A stretch of 14,008 nt of DNA from an uncultured Rikenella sp. (GTDB taxonomy: Bacteria > Bacteroidota > Bacteroidia > Bacteroidales > Rikenellaceae). A program made the translations under genes and the position numbers. How positions within the stretch are numbered: the first letter of the stretch is position 1; each line of letters starts with the position of its first letter. Of the stretch, positions 1 to 5,289 are shown in pieces. The stretch spans positions 1-14,008 of the forward strand of contig NZ_CAJTMN010000054.1 in the NCBI RefSeq assembly GCF_910577125.1, read 5' to 3'. A model generated the notes under the pieces. The model did not search any database, was not told where the DNA came from, and was given only the letters and a program-made list of their open reading frames with translations.

Positions 1-11
1 TGTGCTCTTTG

Positions 12-41
12 CCTACTTTCTACCACATAGTAGAAAGTAGG
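12..41. repeat. Perfect 12-bp inverted repeat (hairpin)
   Basis: CCTACTTTCTAC (12-23) and GTAGAAAGTAGG (30-41) are exact reverse complements around a 6-base loop. Neither strand has a T-run directly after the stem, so it does not look like a classic intrinsic terminator. It lies downstream, in minus-strand terms, of the broken domain copy that ends at 161. A smaller stem (TCCGC 46-50 with GCGGA 58-62) follows. It could be a transcript-end or processing structure of a gene outside the window, or part of a dispersed repeat. Confidence 0.7.
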
Positions 42-156
42 GGCCTCCGCGGCCTGAGCGGAACAGAGAGAAGAGATAAACTATCTCCCTGACATTAACA
101 GCCGAACAAGATTACAAAGAAATCAACGGAAAGCATGTTCGGTTTAAGACACTTTC
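42..156. other. Non-coding stretch, AT-richer than its surroundings
   Basis: No convincing gene is visible here. From about 63 to 156 the base composition is clearly more AT-rich than the GC-rich genes to the right. A 7-bp inverted repeat, CCGAACA (102-108) and TGTTCGG (136-142), encloses 27 bases. I found no tRNA-like fold and no recognisable attachment site. Confidence 0.5.
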
Positions 157-185
157 CCGTTTATTCCGAGAGGCAACGCAACTGA
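157..185. repeat. 29-bp direct repeat, copy 1
   Basis: This 29-base sequence is identical to 576-604 and in the same orientation. On the minus strand it encodes the last residues QLRCLSE, the TAA stop and four bases beyond the stop. It is the 3' end of the first broken domain copy. The DNA of the two copies differs heavily just inside the repeat, so the perfect identity here stands out. Confidence 0.9.
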
Positions 186-346
186 TGACCGCCAGCGCGA
201 TAGTTCGTACTGCTGGGGTCGAGTCCTTTCATGTAGAAATTCAAATACATGCCGTAGATATCGTTGGCCGCAGAAATCTAGCTGTAACCGCCGCTGCCAA
301 CGTTCACCGGAGCGCCCGAGGTCGAACCGCGGTAGCCCGGGGCGGC
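161..346 (-). pseudogene. Broken C-terminal domain fragment, FISUMP/C-lectin-like, copy 1
   Basis: Read on the minus strand, codons from about 340 down to 161 give a 59-position fragment beginning PGYRGSTSG and ending RAGGHQLRCLSE, then TAA. It aligns without gaps to the second fragment at 580-780. The ending (R-A-x-G-x-Q-L-R-C) resembles the last strands of Bacteroidetes FISUMP ('major paralogous') domains, which are surface or secreted proteins often with a C-type-lectin-like fold. Position 21, a Trp in the other copy within the conserved W-S-S-S type motif, is a TAG stop (plus 278-280). No matching frame continues upstream: similarity ends at about 345, beside a small GC hairpin, and a stop lies further up. 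It is a remnant or silent cassette, not a gene. The family assignment rests on the C-terminal pattern alone. Confidence 0.65.
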
Positions 347-358
347 TCTTCGAGCCGC
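342..358. repeat. Small GC-rich hairpin at the edge of domain copy 1
   Basis: GCGGCTC (342-348) and GAGCCGC (352-358) form a perfect 7-bp stem with a 3-base loop. It sits exactly where the similarity between the two domain fragments stops: the shared AGCCCGGGGCGG ends at 345 here and at 764 in copy 2. It may mark a recombination edge or be coincidental. Confidence 0.5.
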
Positions 359-575
359 AGGGTTTCGATCTTGTTTTTCCGCGCGCTGGCGGAAATCTTA
401 TTCAAACGCGTACCACGGTATTTGAATGATTTCCTTTTCCAGCAATCGCGCGCGGTCGAGCTTTGTGCTGGACGGAACTGCCTTTCGCGGGCGGCGTCCG
501 GGTGACCCCGGCGGGACAGTAAGACAACCTCGGAAAATTTGAGGTAGGGACTGCCATTTGTGAGTGCGGCACGCA
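347..575. other. Spacer between the two domain fragments, no gene recognised
   Basis: The spacer has open frames on the minus strand, but none shows a recognisable domain and all have the look of chance frames in GC-rich DNA. Bases 462-482 match 13959-13979 near the right edge at 19 of 21 positions, including 13 identical in a row. A short stem, CCGGG (498-502) with CCCGG (507-511), lies nearby. The block may be a dispersed intergenic repeat or a decayed part of the old gene. Confidence 0.4.
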
Positions 576-604
576 CCGTTTATTCCGAGAGGCAACGCAA
601 CTGA
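576..604. repeat. 29-bp direct repeat, copy 2
   Basis: Identical over 29 bases to 157-185, same orientation, 419 bases apart. It covers the last seven codons and stop of the second domain fragment (minus strand) plus four bases after the stop. Confidence 0.9.
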
Positions 605-780
605 AAACCGTAGGCACGATGTGGAACGCCGTTGGAATAGAACCATATCGCACCAAAACCCAAGTGGATGCTGCTGTCTCCGATGATGGAGGATGACCAA
701 CTGGCTCCGTTGTTGCCGACACTGCTTAGTACGCCTTCGTCGTCGCTGCGGAAGCCCGGGGCGGGAGAGAACAAGAATGG
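580..780 (-). pseudogene. Orphan C-terminal domain fragment, FISUMP/C-lectin-like, copy 2
   Basis: The minus strand gives an uninterrupted fragment, PFLFSPAPGFRSDDEG onward, through NNGASWSSS in the middle, to HRAYGFQLRCLSE and TAA. A TGA (plus 781-783) directly precedes it, so there is no N-terminal part, no signal peptide and no plausible ATG. Known FISUMP-type proteins end in a similar pattern: a 'LPAxGxR' strand, a W-S-S-S motif about 20 residues later and a final 'RAYGF-VRC' strand. This one fits all three, which suggests an in-frame C-terminal domain cut off from its gene. Copy 1 has the same length (59 positions from the PG pair) but low residue identity outside the last seven. It could be a silent donor cassette, a relic of a tandem duplication, or plain decay. 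Expression looks unlikely. Confidence 0.65.
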
Positions 781-846
781 TCAAATATACGCCGCGAAAG
801 ACATCCGAATCTTGGCCGGACGGATGGATTATTCCTCAAAACAACC

Positions 847-854
847 TATATTTG
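847..854 (+). promoter_or_regulatory. Bacteroidetes -7 box for the thioredoxin-like lipoprotein gene
   Basis: TATATTTG fits the Bacteroidetes -7 consensus TAnnTTTG and ends 28 bases before the ATG at 883. I see no good TTG at the expected upstream spacing, so this is a half-supported promoter. Confidence 0.5.
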
Positions 855-882
855 ATTCGCAGAAATCAGAACCCGAAAAGAA

Positions 883-1671
883 ATGAAAAAGATAGTCTGG
901 ATATGGGCCGTTGCGTTCCTGACGGCTTGCGGCAGCAGGCAGCAGGGAGCTAAACCGGAGGCGGCATGGCAGCGGGAGGCGAAATTCAATGCCTTTTTGC
1001 AGCTCTCGACCGCCGTGTCGTTGGATTCCTCCCGGAAAGTGCTGGATACCTTGCTGGCACACTATGCGGCCGACAGTGCGGCGATGAAACAGCTGGTGGA
1101 GAAACTGGCACAACCGCTGGCAGATCCCAATTCTCCCATCCGGAACGAGGAACTCTATATCCCGATTCTGGAGGCGGTGGTGGCATCGCCGTTTTATGAC
1201 TCGGTGGAGAAGATAAAACCCCGGTTCAGGCTGGAGATGGCGCTCAAAAACCGTGTGGGACGGCCGGCGAACGATTTCGAATACACGCTCGGCGACGGGG
1301 CGCGGGGGAAGCTCTACGAGGTGGAGGCGCCGTACACGTTGCTCTATATCAACAATCCGGATTGTCACGCCTGCGAGGAGATGCTGGCGCAGCTCGTCGG
1401 CTCGAAGGTCATTGCGGAGGCGCAGCGGGAGGGGAGGTTGAAGATCGTGGCGATTTATCCGGACGAAGACCTCGCGGCGTGGCGAAAACACCGGAAAGAG
1501 GTCCCGGCGGAGTGGATCAACGGGTATGACGCCGGGCTGGCAATGCGGCGCGAGGAACTGTACGATTTGCGGGCGATTCCGTCGCTCTACCTGCTGGACG
1601 GCGAGAAAAGGGTCTTGTTGAAAGACTGTACGGTGGTGGGGCAGATCGAGGCGTATCTGGCGCGGCAGTAA
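883..1671 (+). CDS. Thioredoxin-like lipoprotein, DUF5106-type
   Basis: A 262-residue protein with a lipoprotein signal: KK near the start, a hydrophobic stretch, and the lipobox LTAC with the acylated Cys at 16. It is probably anchored in the cell envelope facing the periplasm. Residues about 30-125 are a helical region like the DUF5106 part that precedes thioredoxin folds in many Bacteroidales proteins. Residues about 127-260 are a thioredoxin-like fold with the redox pair C161-H-A-C164 after 'YINNPD', and the cis-proline in AIPSLYLL (P233). The likely role is thiol-disulfide exchange or reduction of envelope proteins; the partner is unknown. The ATG at 883 is chosen because it gives the signal peptide directly and sits behind a TATATTTG box. 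The gene stands alone on the plus strand and converges on tcdA, leaving 32 bases between the stops. The fold and lipoprotein calls are firm, the DUF5106 label less so. Confidence 0.82.
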   Translation: MKKIVWIWAVAFLTACGSRQQGAKPEAAWQREAKFNAFLQLSTAVSLDSSRKVLDTLLAHYAADSAAMKQLVEKLAQPLADPNSPIRNEELYIPILEAVVASPFYDSVEKIKPRFRLEMALKNRVGRPANDFEYTLGDGARGKLYEVEAPYTLLYINNPDCHACEEMLAQLVGSKVIAEAQREGRLKIVAIYPDEDLAAWRKHRKEVPAEWINGYDAGLAMRREELYDLRAIPSLYLLDGEKRVLLKDCTVVGQIEAYLARQ

Positions 1672-1703
1672 CGGGCGCGCTATGCCGAGGAGGCGTGTGG
1701 GCG

Positions 1704-2435
1704 TTACATCTCGCCGAGCAGCGTCCGGATAGCCACCGAGGCGCAGACGCAGCCGAAAACGGCCGGCATGTAGGAGATGGTGCCGACGTTCGATTTCTTG
1801 TTCGTCTCTTCGCACAGAACGAGCGAACCTTCGCGCACCGCTTCCGGCGAGAAAACCACCGGAAAACCGGAACGGATGCCCATCTTGTGCAGCCGTTTGC
1901 GCAGCATATGGGCCAGCGGGCAGTGGTGCGATTTTCCGATGTCCTTGATTTCGACCAGCGTCGGGTCAGTCTTGGCGCCGGCGCCCATCGAGCTGACCAG
2001 CGGAATGCCGCGATCTAGACACCCTTTGATGAGATTCACTTTCGGCGCGAGGGTGTCGATGGCGTCTACTGCGAAATCGTAGCGCGGCTCTCGGTCTAAT
2101 AGCGCGTCGGTCGCTTCGTCTTTTATATATTCCTGAATCACAGTCAATTCAAGTGCCGGATGAATGTCTCGGAGGCGGGAGGCCAGTACGTCGGCTTTCG
2201 GTCGCCCGACGGTCGAGTGGAGGGCGACCAGCTGGCGGTTGATGTTGCTGAGGCTCACCGTGTCGGCGTCGACGATCGTCAGGCGGCTCACACCGCTGCG
2301 GGCGATCATCTCGGCGGCGTAGGCGCCTACGCCACCCAAACCGACCACCAGAACATGGGCCTGTCGCAGCCGGGCGGCTTTTTCCGGGCCGAGCAGCAGT
2401 TCCGTCCGCTCCTGCCAGTCGTTTCGTGAGGTCAT
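1704..2435 (-). CDS. tcdA: tRNA threonylcarbamoyladenosine dehydratase (TcdA/CsdL family)
   Basis: A 243-residue member of the ThiF/MoeB/E1-like superfamily. TcdA uses ATP to cyclise the t6A base at position 37 of ANN-decoding tRNAs into ct6A, which improves decoding. Visible hallmarks are the nucleotide-binding loop VGLGGVGAYAAE (31-42), D56 in TIVDADTV, the SNINRQ motif (63-68), K80 in GRPKADVLASRLRDI, and D124-A-I-D127. The family-typical SSMGAGAKTDPT (148-159) and RSGFPVVFSPE (188-198) follow. The C terminus ends in a hydrophobic segment, SYMPAVFGCVCASVAI, as in TcdA relatives reported to be membrane-associated. Unlike ThiF or MoeB it lacks paired CxxC zinc ligands, which argues for TcdA. 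Its ATG overlaps the stop of the upstream TatD-family gene by four bases (ATGA), so the two are probably translated in a coupled way. Confidence 0.93.
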   Translation of the reverse strand: MTSRNDWQERTELLLGPEKAARLRQAHVLVVGLGGVGAYAAEMIARSGVSRLTIVDADTVSLSNINRQLVALHSTVGRPKADVLASRLRDIHPALELTVIQEYIKDEATDALLDREPRYDFAVDAIDTLAPKVNLIKGCLDRGIPLVSSMGAGAKTDPTLVEIKDIGKSHHCPLAHMLRKRLHKMGIRSGFPVVFSPEAVREGSLVLCEETNKKSNVGTISYMPAVFGCVCASVAIRTLLGEM

Positions 2436-3106
2436 CCGAGGGAAATTTGGGGGAAAAGAAGGTGAAAATTACGGGCGATCTGTTCCCGTAAGGCTGAGGG
2501 GGCCCAGCCGAGCAGCCGGCTCGTTCGGGCGTACATCTCGCCGATGGGGATCGTCGGGTCGTCGTCGGTCTCCAAAAAGAGCCGGTCGGGCCACTGTTCT
2601 GCGACATACCGCAGCGCCTGTTGCGTTCTGGGTGACCGGAAGGCGACGGGGCCGAACGAGAAGCGGAGGCCAGGCACCCGGTCGAGGCTCTGGGCGACGA
2701 GTTCGGGCGAGCCGATGAAGCCGTGCAGCACGGCCGCCTCCTGCGTGCGCTCTTGCAGCCGCTTCAGAAGTGCGTCGGTGGCATGTACATTATGGATAAT
2801 CAGCGGTTTCCGCAGCCGGTTCGAAACGTCTATCTGACGTTCGAACCACGCCTCCTGCAAGTTGTAGGGCCGGTATGAGGGCCGGAAGTCGAGGCCGGTC
2901 TCGCCGATGGCGAGTAGCCGCGGCGACGGGGTTTCGAAACACTGTTCCCACTCCGGTTCCGCGCGCGAGGCGTCCCACGGGTGGATGCCGGCCGAAAAAT
3001 AGCCGGTCGCCGGAAGCTCCGGAGCGGCCGAGCCGATCCGTACGTTTCGGATCGTGATGCCGTCGGGGTCGGCCCGGTGGGTGTGGATGTCGATATAGGG
3101 CGCCAT
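2432..3106 (-). CDS. TatD-family metal-dependent hydrolase
   Basis: A 224-residue TIM-barrel hydrolase of the TatD family, whose members act as metal-dependent DNases or on other phosphoesters. Metal-site motifs are all recognisable: DIHTH (6-10), GETGLD with E69, H105 in LIIHNVHA, H128 in LHGFIG, and D181 in LETDDD. It is shorter than classic TatD (about 260), with a compact N terminus, as is common in Bacteroidetes. The start is taken at the ATG at 3106, because the DIHTH strand begins four residues later and the frame further upstream runs antisense to the CapA gene. A TATTTTTG box lies upstream at 3151-3158. The stop overlaps the tcdA start by four bases, so the two form a pair. The exact substrate cannot be told from the sequence. 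Confidence 0.9.
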   Translation of the reverse strand: MAPYIDIHTHRADPDGITIRNVRIGSAAPELPATGYFSAGIHPWDASRAEPEWEQCFETPSPRLLAIGETGLDFRPSYRPYNLQEAWFERQIDVSNRLRKPLIIHNVHATDALLKRLQERTQEAAVLHGFIGSPELVAQSLDRVPGLRFSFGPVAFRSPRTQQALRYVAEQWPDRLFLETDDDPTIPIGEMYARTSRLLGWAPSALREQIARNFHLLFPQISLG

Positions 3107-3150
3107 GCGGGGGTGCGTCGGGGCGGGAAATTCGTTATCTTTATCGGGAA

Positions 3151-3158
3151 CAAAAATA
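3151..3158 (-). promoter_or_regulatory. Bacteroidetes -7 box for tatD-tcdA
   Basis: On the minus strand these bases read TATTTTTG, a full match to TAnnTTTG, 44 bases before the start codon at 3106. The -33 position is T-rich but has no TTG. The box lies in the 57-base divergent gap and so also in the leader of the plus-strand CapA gene. A weaker TATCTTTA on the plus strand (3136-3143) could serve that gene. Confidence 0.45.
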
Positions 3159-3163
3159 GTGAA

Positions 3164-4261
3164 ATGGTTTCGAAAAAGACGATACTCGGCTGGTTGATGG
3201 TCGTTTGCGCGGCCTGTCGCACGCCGCAGCCGACGGAGACCGCGGGCAGGCACAGTGCGGTGTTCGATTCGCTGGTCGCACGGAACGAGCTGACGCTGGT
3301 CTTCTCGGGAGACGTGATGCAGCATATGCCGCAGGTGCGGGCGGCGCGGCGCGAAGACGGATCGTTCGATTATACGGCCTGTTTCCGGTATATCCGGCCT
3401 TTCTGGGAGGGGGCGGACTGGGCGGTGGTCAATCTCGAAACGACGCTTTCGGAACGGGGGCCGTACAGCGGTTATCCCCGTTTCGCGTCGCCCGTGGAGC
3501 TGGCGGGGGCGCTGCGCCGGGCGGGGGTCGATGTGGCGGTGCTGGCCAACAACCACTGCTGCGACCGAGGGGGGCGAGGGGTGAGGACGACGGTGCGGAC
3601 GGTCGATTCGGTGGGGTTGCGGTATGCGGGGGTCTATGTTGATTCGGCGGCGGCCGCGAAACCGTTGATCCTGAAAAAGAGGGGATTCCGGGTGGCGCTG
3701 CTGAACTGTACGTACGGGACGAACGGGCTGCCGGTGCCGGAGGGAACGGTGGTCCACGGGATCGATACGGTGAGGCTGGCGCGCGAGGTGGAGGCGGCGC
3801 GGCGCGATTCGGCGACGCATATTGTGCTGTTCGTCCACTGGGGCGAGGAGTATCAGAGGAGACCCAATGACGCGCAGAGGCGATTGGCGGCGTGGTGCGC
3901 GAGGCAGGGGCTGGACGCGGTGATCGGGTCGCATCCGCATGTGGCGCAGCCGGTGGACACGGCGGCGGGGGTGGTGTGGTCGCTGGGTAATTTCGTCTCG
4001 AACCAGCGGGGACGGTACCAGGACGGGGGGCTCAGCGTGCGGGTGACGCTCTCGTCGAGGGGGCGGAGGCCGAGGATCGAGAGCCTACCGCACTGGGTCT
4101 GGCTGCGCAGGACGGAGGGGGGGAAGGCGGAGTATGTGGTGGTGCCGGCCTATGTCTCGGGGCGGGAGATCGGGATGGACAGTCTGACGAACCTGCGCTT
4201 CGTGGGGGCGCTGGAGGATAACCGGCTGGTGGCCGGGGCGGTGGAGGAGGTGGTGCTGTGA
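3164..4261 (+). CDS. CapA-family (PGA_cap) metallophosphatase-like lipoprotein
   Basis: A 365-residue protein of the CapA/PgsA family, calcineurin-like phosphoesterase relatives named for poly-gamma-glutamate capsule synthesis but found in many bacteria without such a capsule. Motifs in order: VFSGDVMQH (47-54), VVNLETTLS (88-96), LANNHCCDRG (127-136) where most relatives have NNH-x-x-D, VHWGEEY (224-230), GSHPHVAQPV (255-264) and SLGNFVSNQ (273-281). These are the usual metal and active-site positions. The N terminus has KK, a hydrophobic stretch and VCAAC, giving a probable lipoprotein with C18 acylated (C15 is possible). The ATG at 3164 is chosen because it starts this signal peptide; upstream in-frame codons run through the divergent tatD gene. 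The stop TGA shares four bases with the GTG start of hydE. The physiological substrate is unknown. Confidence 0.88.
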   Translation: MVSKKTILGWLMVVCAACRTPQPTETAGRHSAVFDSLVARNELTLVFSGDVMQHMPQVRAARREDGSFDYTACFRYIRPFWEGADWAVVNLETTLSERGPYSGYPRFASPVELAGALRRAGVDVAVLANNHCCDRGGRGVRTTVRTVDSVGLRYAGVYVDSAAAAKPLILKKRGFRVALLNCTYGTNGLPVPEGTVVHGIDTVRLAREVEAARRDSATHIVLFVHWGEEYQRRPNDAQRRLAAWCARQGLDAVIGSHPHVAQPVDTAAGVVWSLGNFVSNQRGRYQDGGLSVRVTLSSRGRRPRIESLPHWVWLRRTEGGKAEYVVVPAYVSGREIGMDSLTNLRFVGALEDNRLVAGAVEEVVL

Positions 4262-5289
4262 GGTCGCGGGAGGAACTGGTCAAGGTGTTGGGGGCGCCGC
4301 TGGGCGACCTGGCGACGGACGAGGCGTTGTTCGCCGGAGCGGCGGAGGTGCGCGACCGGACGGTGGGGCGGCGGGTCTACCTCAGGGGGTTGATTGAGCT
4401 GTCGAACCGGTGTCGGAAGAATTGTCTCTATTGCGGCATCCGGAGCGGAAACGGACGGGCGGAGCGCTACGAGCTGACGGACGGAGAGGTGCTGGAGGCG
4501 GCGCGTGGGGCGTGGCGAGCGGGGTACGGCTCGGTGGTGATTCAGGCGGGGGAGCGGACGGACGGGGCGTTCGTGGAGCGGGTGGAGCGGCTGGTGGAGG
4601 AGATCGGGCGGATGTCGGAGGGAAAGTTAGGCATCACGCTCTCGCTCGGAGAGCAGACGGCGGAGGTCTATCGGCGGTGGTACCGGGCGGGGGCGCACCG
4701 TTATCTGTTGCGGATCGAGGCGTCGTCGCCGGTGCTGTACGGACGGCTCCATCCGGCGGATCATCGCTACGAACGACGGGTGGCTTGTCTGGAGGCGTTG
4801 CGCGAGACGGGCTATCAGGTGGGGACGGGGGTGATGATCGGGCTGCCGTTCCAGCGGGTGGAGGATCTGGCGGACGATCTGCTGTTTTTCCGGCGGATGG
4901 ATATCGATATGTGTGGCATGGGGCCCTATATCGAGCATCCGCAGACGCCGCTGGCGGGGGTGCGGTCGGAATTCACGCGGGAGGAGCGGCTGCAGCTGGC
5001 GCTGAGGATGATCGCGCTCCTGAGGCTGGAGATGCCGGATATCAACATCGCGGCGACGACGGCTCTCCATGCGCTGCATCCGCGGGGCAGGGAGCTGGGG
5101 GTGGCGGCGGGGGCGAATATTCTGATGCCGAACGTGACGCCGGAGGTGGTGCGGGGAAATTACCGGTTGTATGAGGGAAAACCGGCGGAGGATACGGATC
5201 TGAGCGGCTTCAGGACGGTGCCGGACGGGGCGTGGGGCGATGCGCCGCACTATGCGTCGCGGCGGGAGGCGGCGAAGTCGGAGGAGTAG
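4258..5289 (+). CDS. hydE: [FeFe]-hydrogenase H-cluster maturase HydE (radical SAM)
   Basis: A 343-residue radical SAM protein. HydE works with HydF and HydG to build the 2Fe subcluster of [FeFe] hydrogenase. The signature CxxxCxxC is C52-RKN-C56-LY-C59 inside YLRGLIELSNRCRKNCLYCG, which is the HydE pattern rather than that of BioB. Other family blocks are VVIQAGER (93-100), LSLGEQ (128-133), RYLLRIEASSP (148-158), GTGVMIGLPFQ (189-199) and GMGPYIEHPQTPLAG (220-234). No cysteine occurs after C219, so the optional second Fe-S cluster of some HydE proteins is absent. The length is normal. The start is a GTG overlapping the upstream stop as GTGA, indicating translational coupling with the CapA-like gene. 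The 3' end overlaps comEC by 40 bases on the opposite strand. No hydF, hydG or hydrogenase gene lies in the window. A methylornithine-synthase-like relative (PylB) is the main alternative. Confidence 0.9.
   Translation: MRSREELVKVLGAPLGDLATDEALFAGAAEVRDRTVGRRVYLRGLIELSNRCRKNCLYCGIRSGNGRAERYELTDGEVLEAARGAWRAGYGSVVIQAGERTDGAFVERVERLVEEIGRMSEGKLGITLSLGEQTAEVYRRWYRAGAHRYLLRIEASSPVLYGRLHPADHRYERRVACLEALRETGYQVGTGVMIGLPFQRVEDLADDLLFFRRMDIDMCGMGPYIEHPQTPLAGVRSEFTREERLQLALRMIALLRLEMPDINIAATTALHALHPRGRELGVAAGANILMPNVTPEVVRGNYRLYEGKPAEDTDLSGFRTVPDGAWGDAPHYASRREAAKSEE

Noticed and set aside
157..780. A complete diversity-generating retroelement
   Set aside because: No reverse transcriptase, accessory gene or template repeat is in the window, and the differences between the two copies are not limited to positions that could come from adenines. 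It is kept only as a possible link to be searched for.
185..953. Several short open frames (60-130 codons) on both strands in the left region
   Set aside because: None has a recognisable domain, signal peptide or promoter. The only protein-like signal is in the two domain fragments described.
2981..3163. Upstream extension of the CapA-type frame
   Set aside because: It overlaps the divergent tatD start and would remove the lipoprotein signal from the N terminus.
3107..3940. N-terminal extension of the TatD-family frame across the CapA gene
   Set aside because: The extension is Arg/Pro-rich, antisense to a clear gene, and the family's first strand begins at the ATG at 3106.
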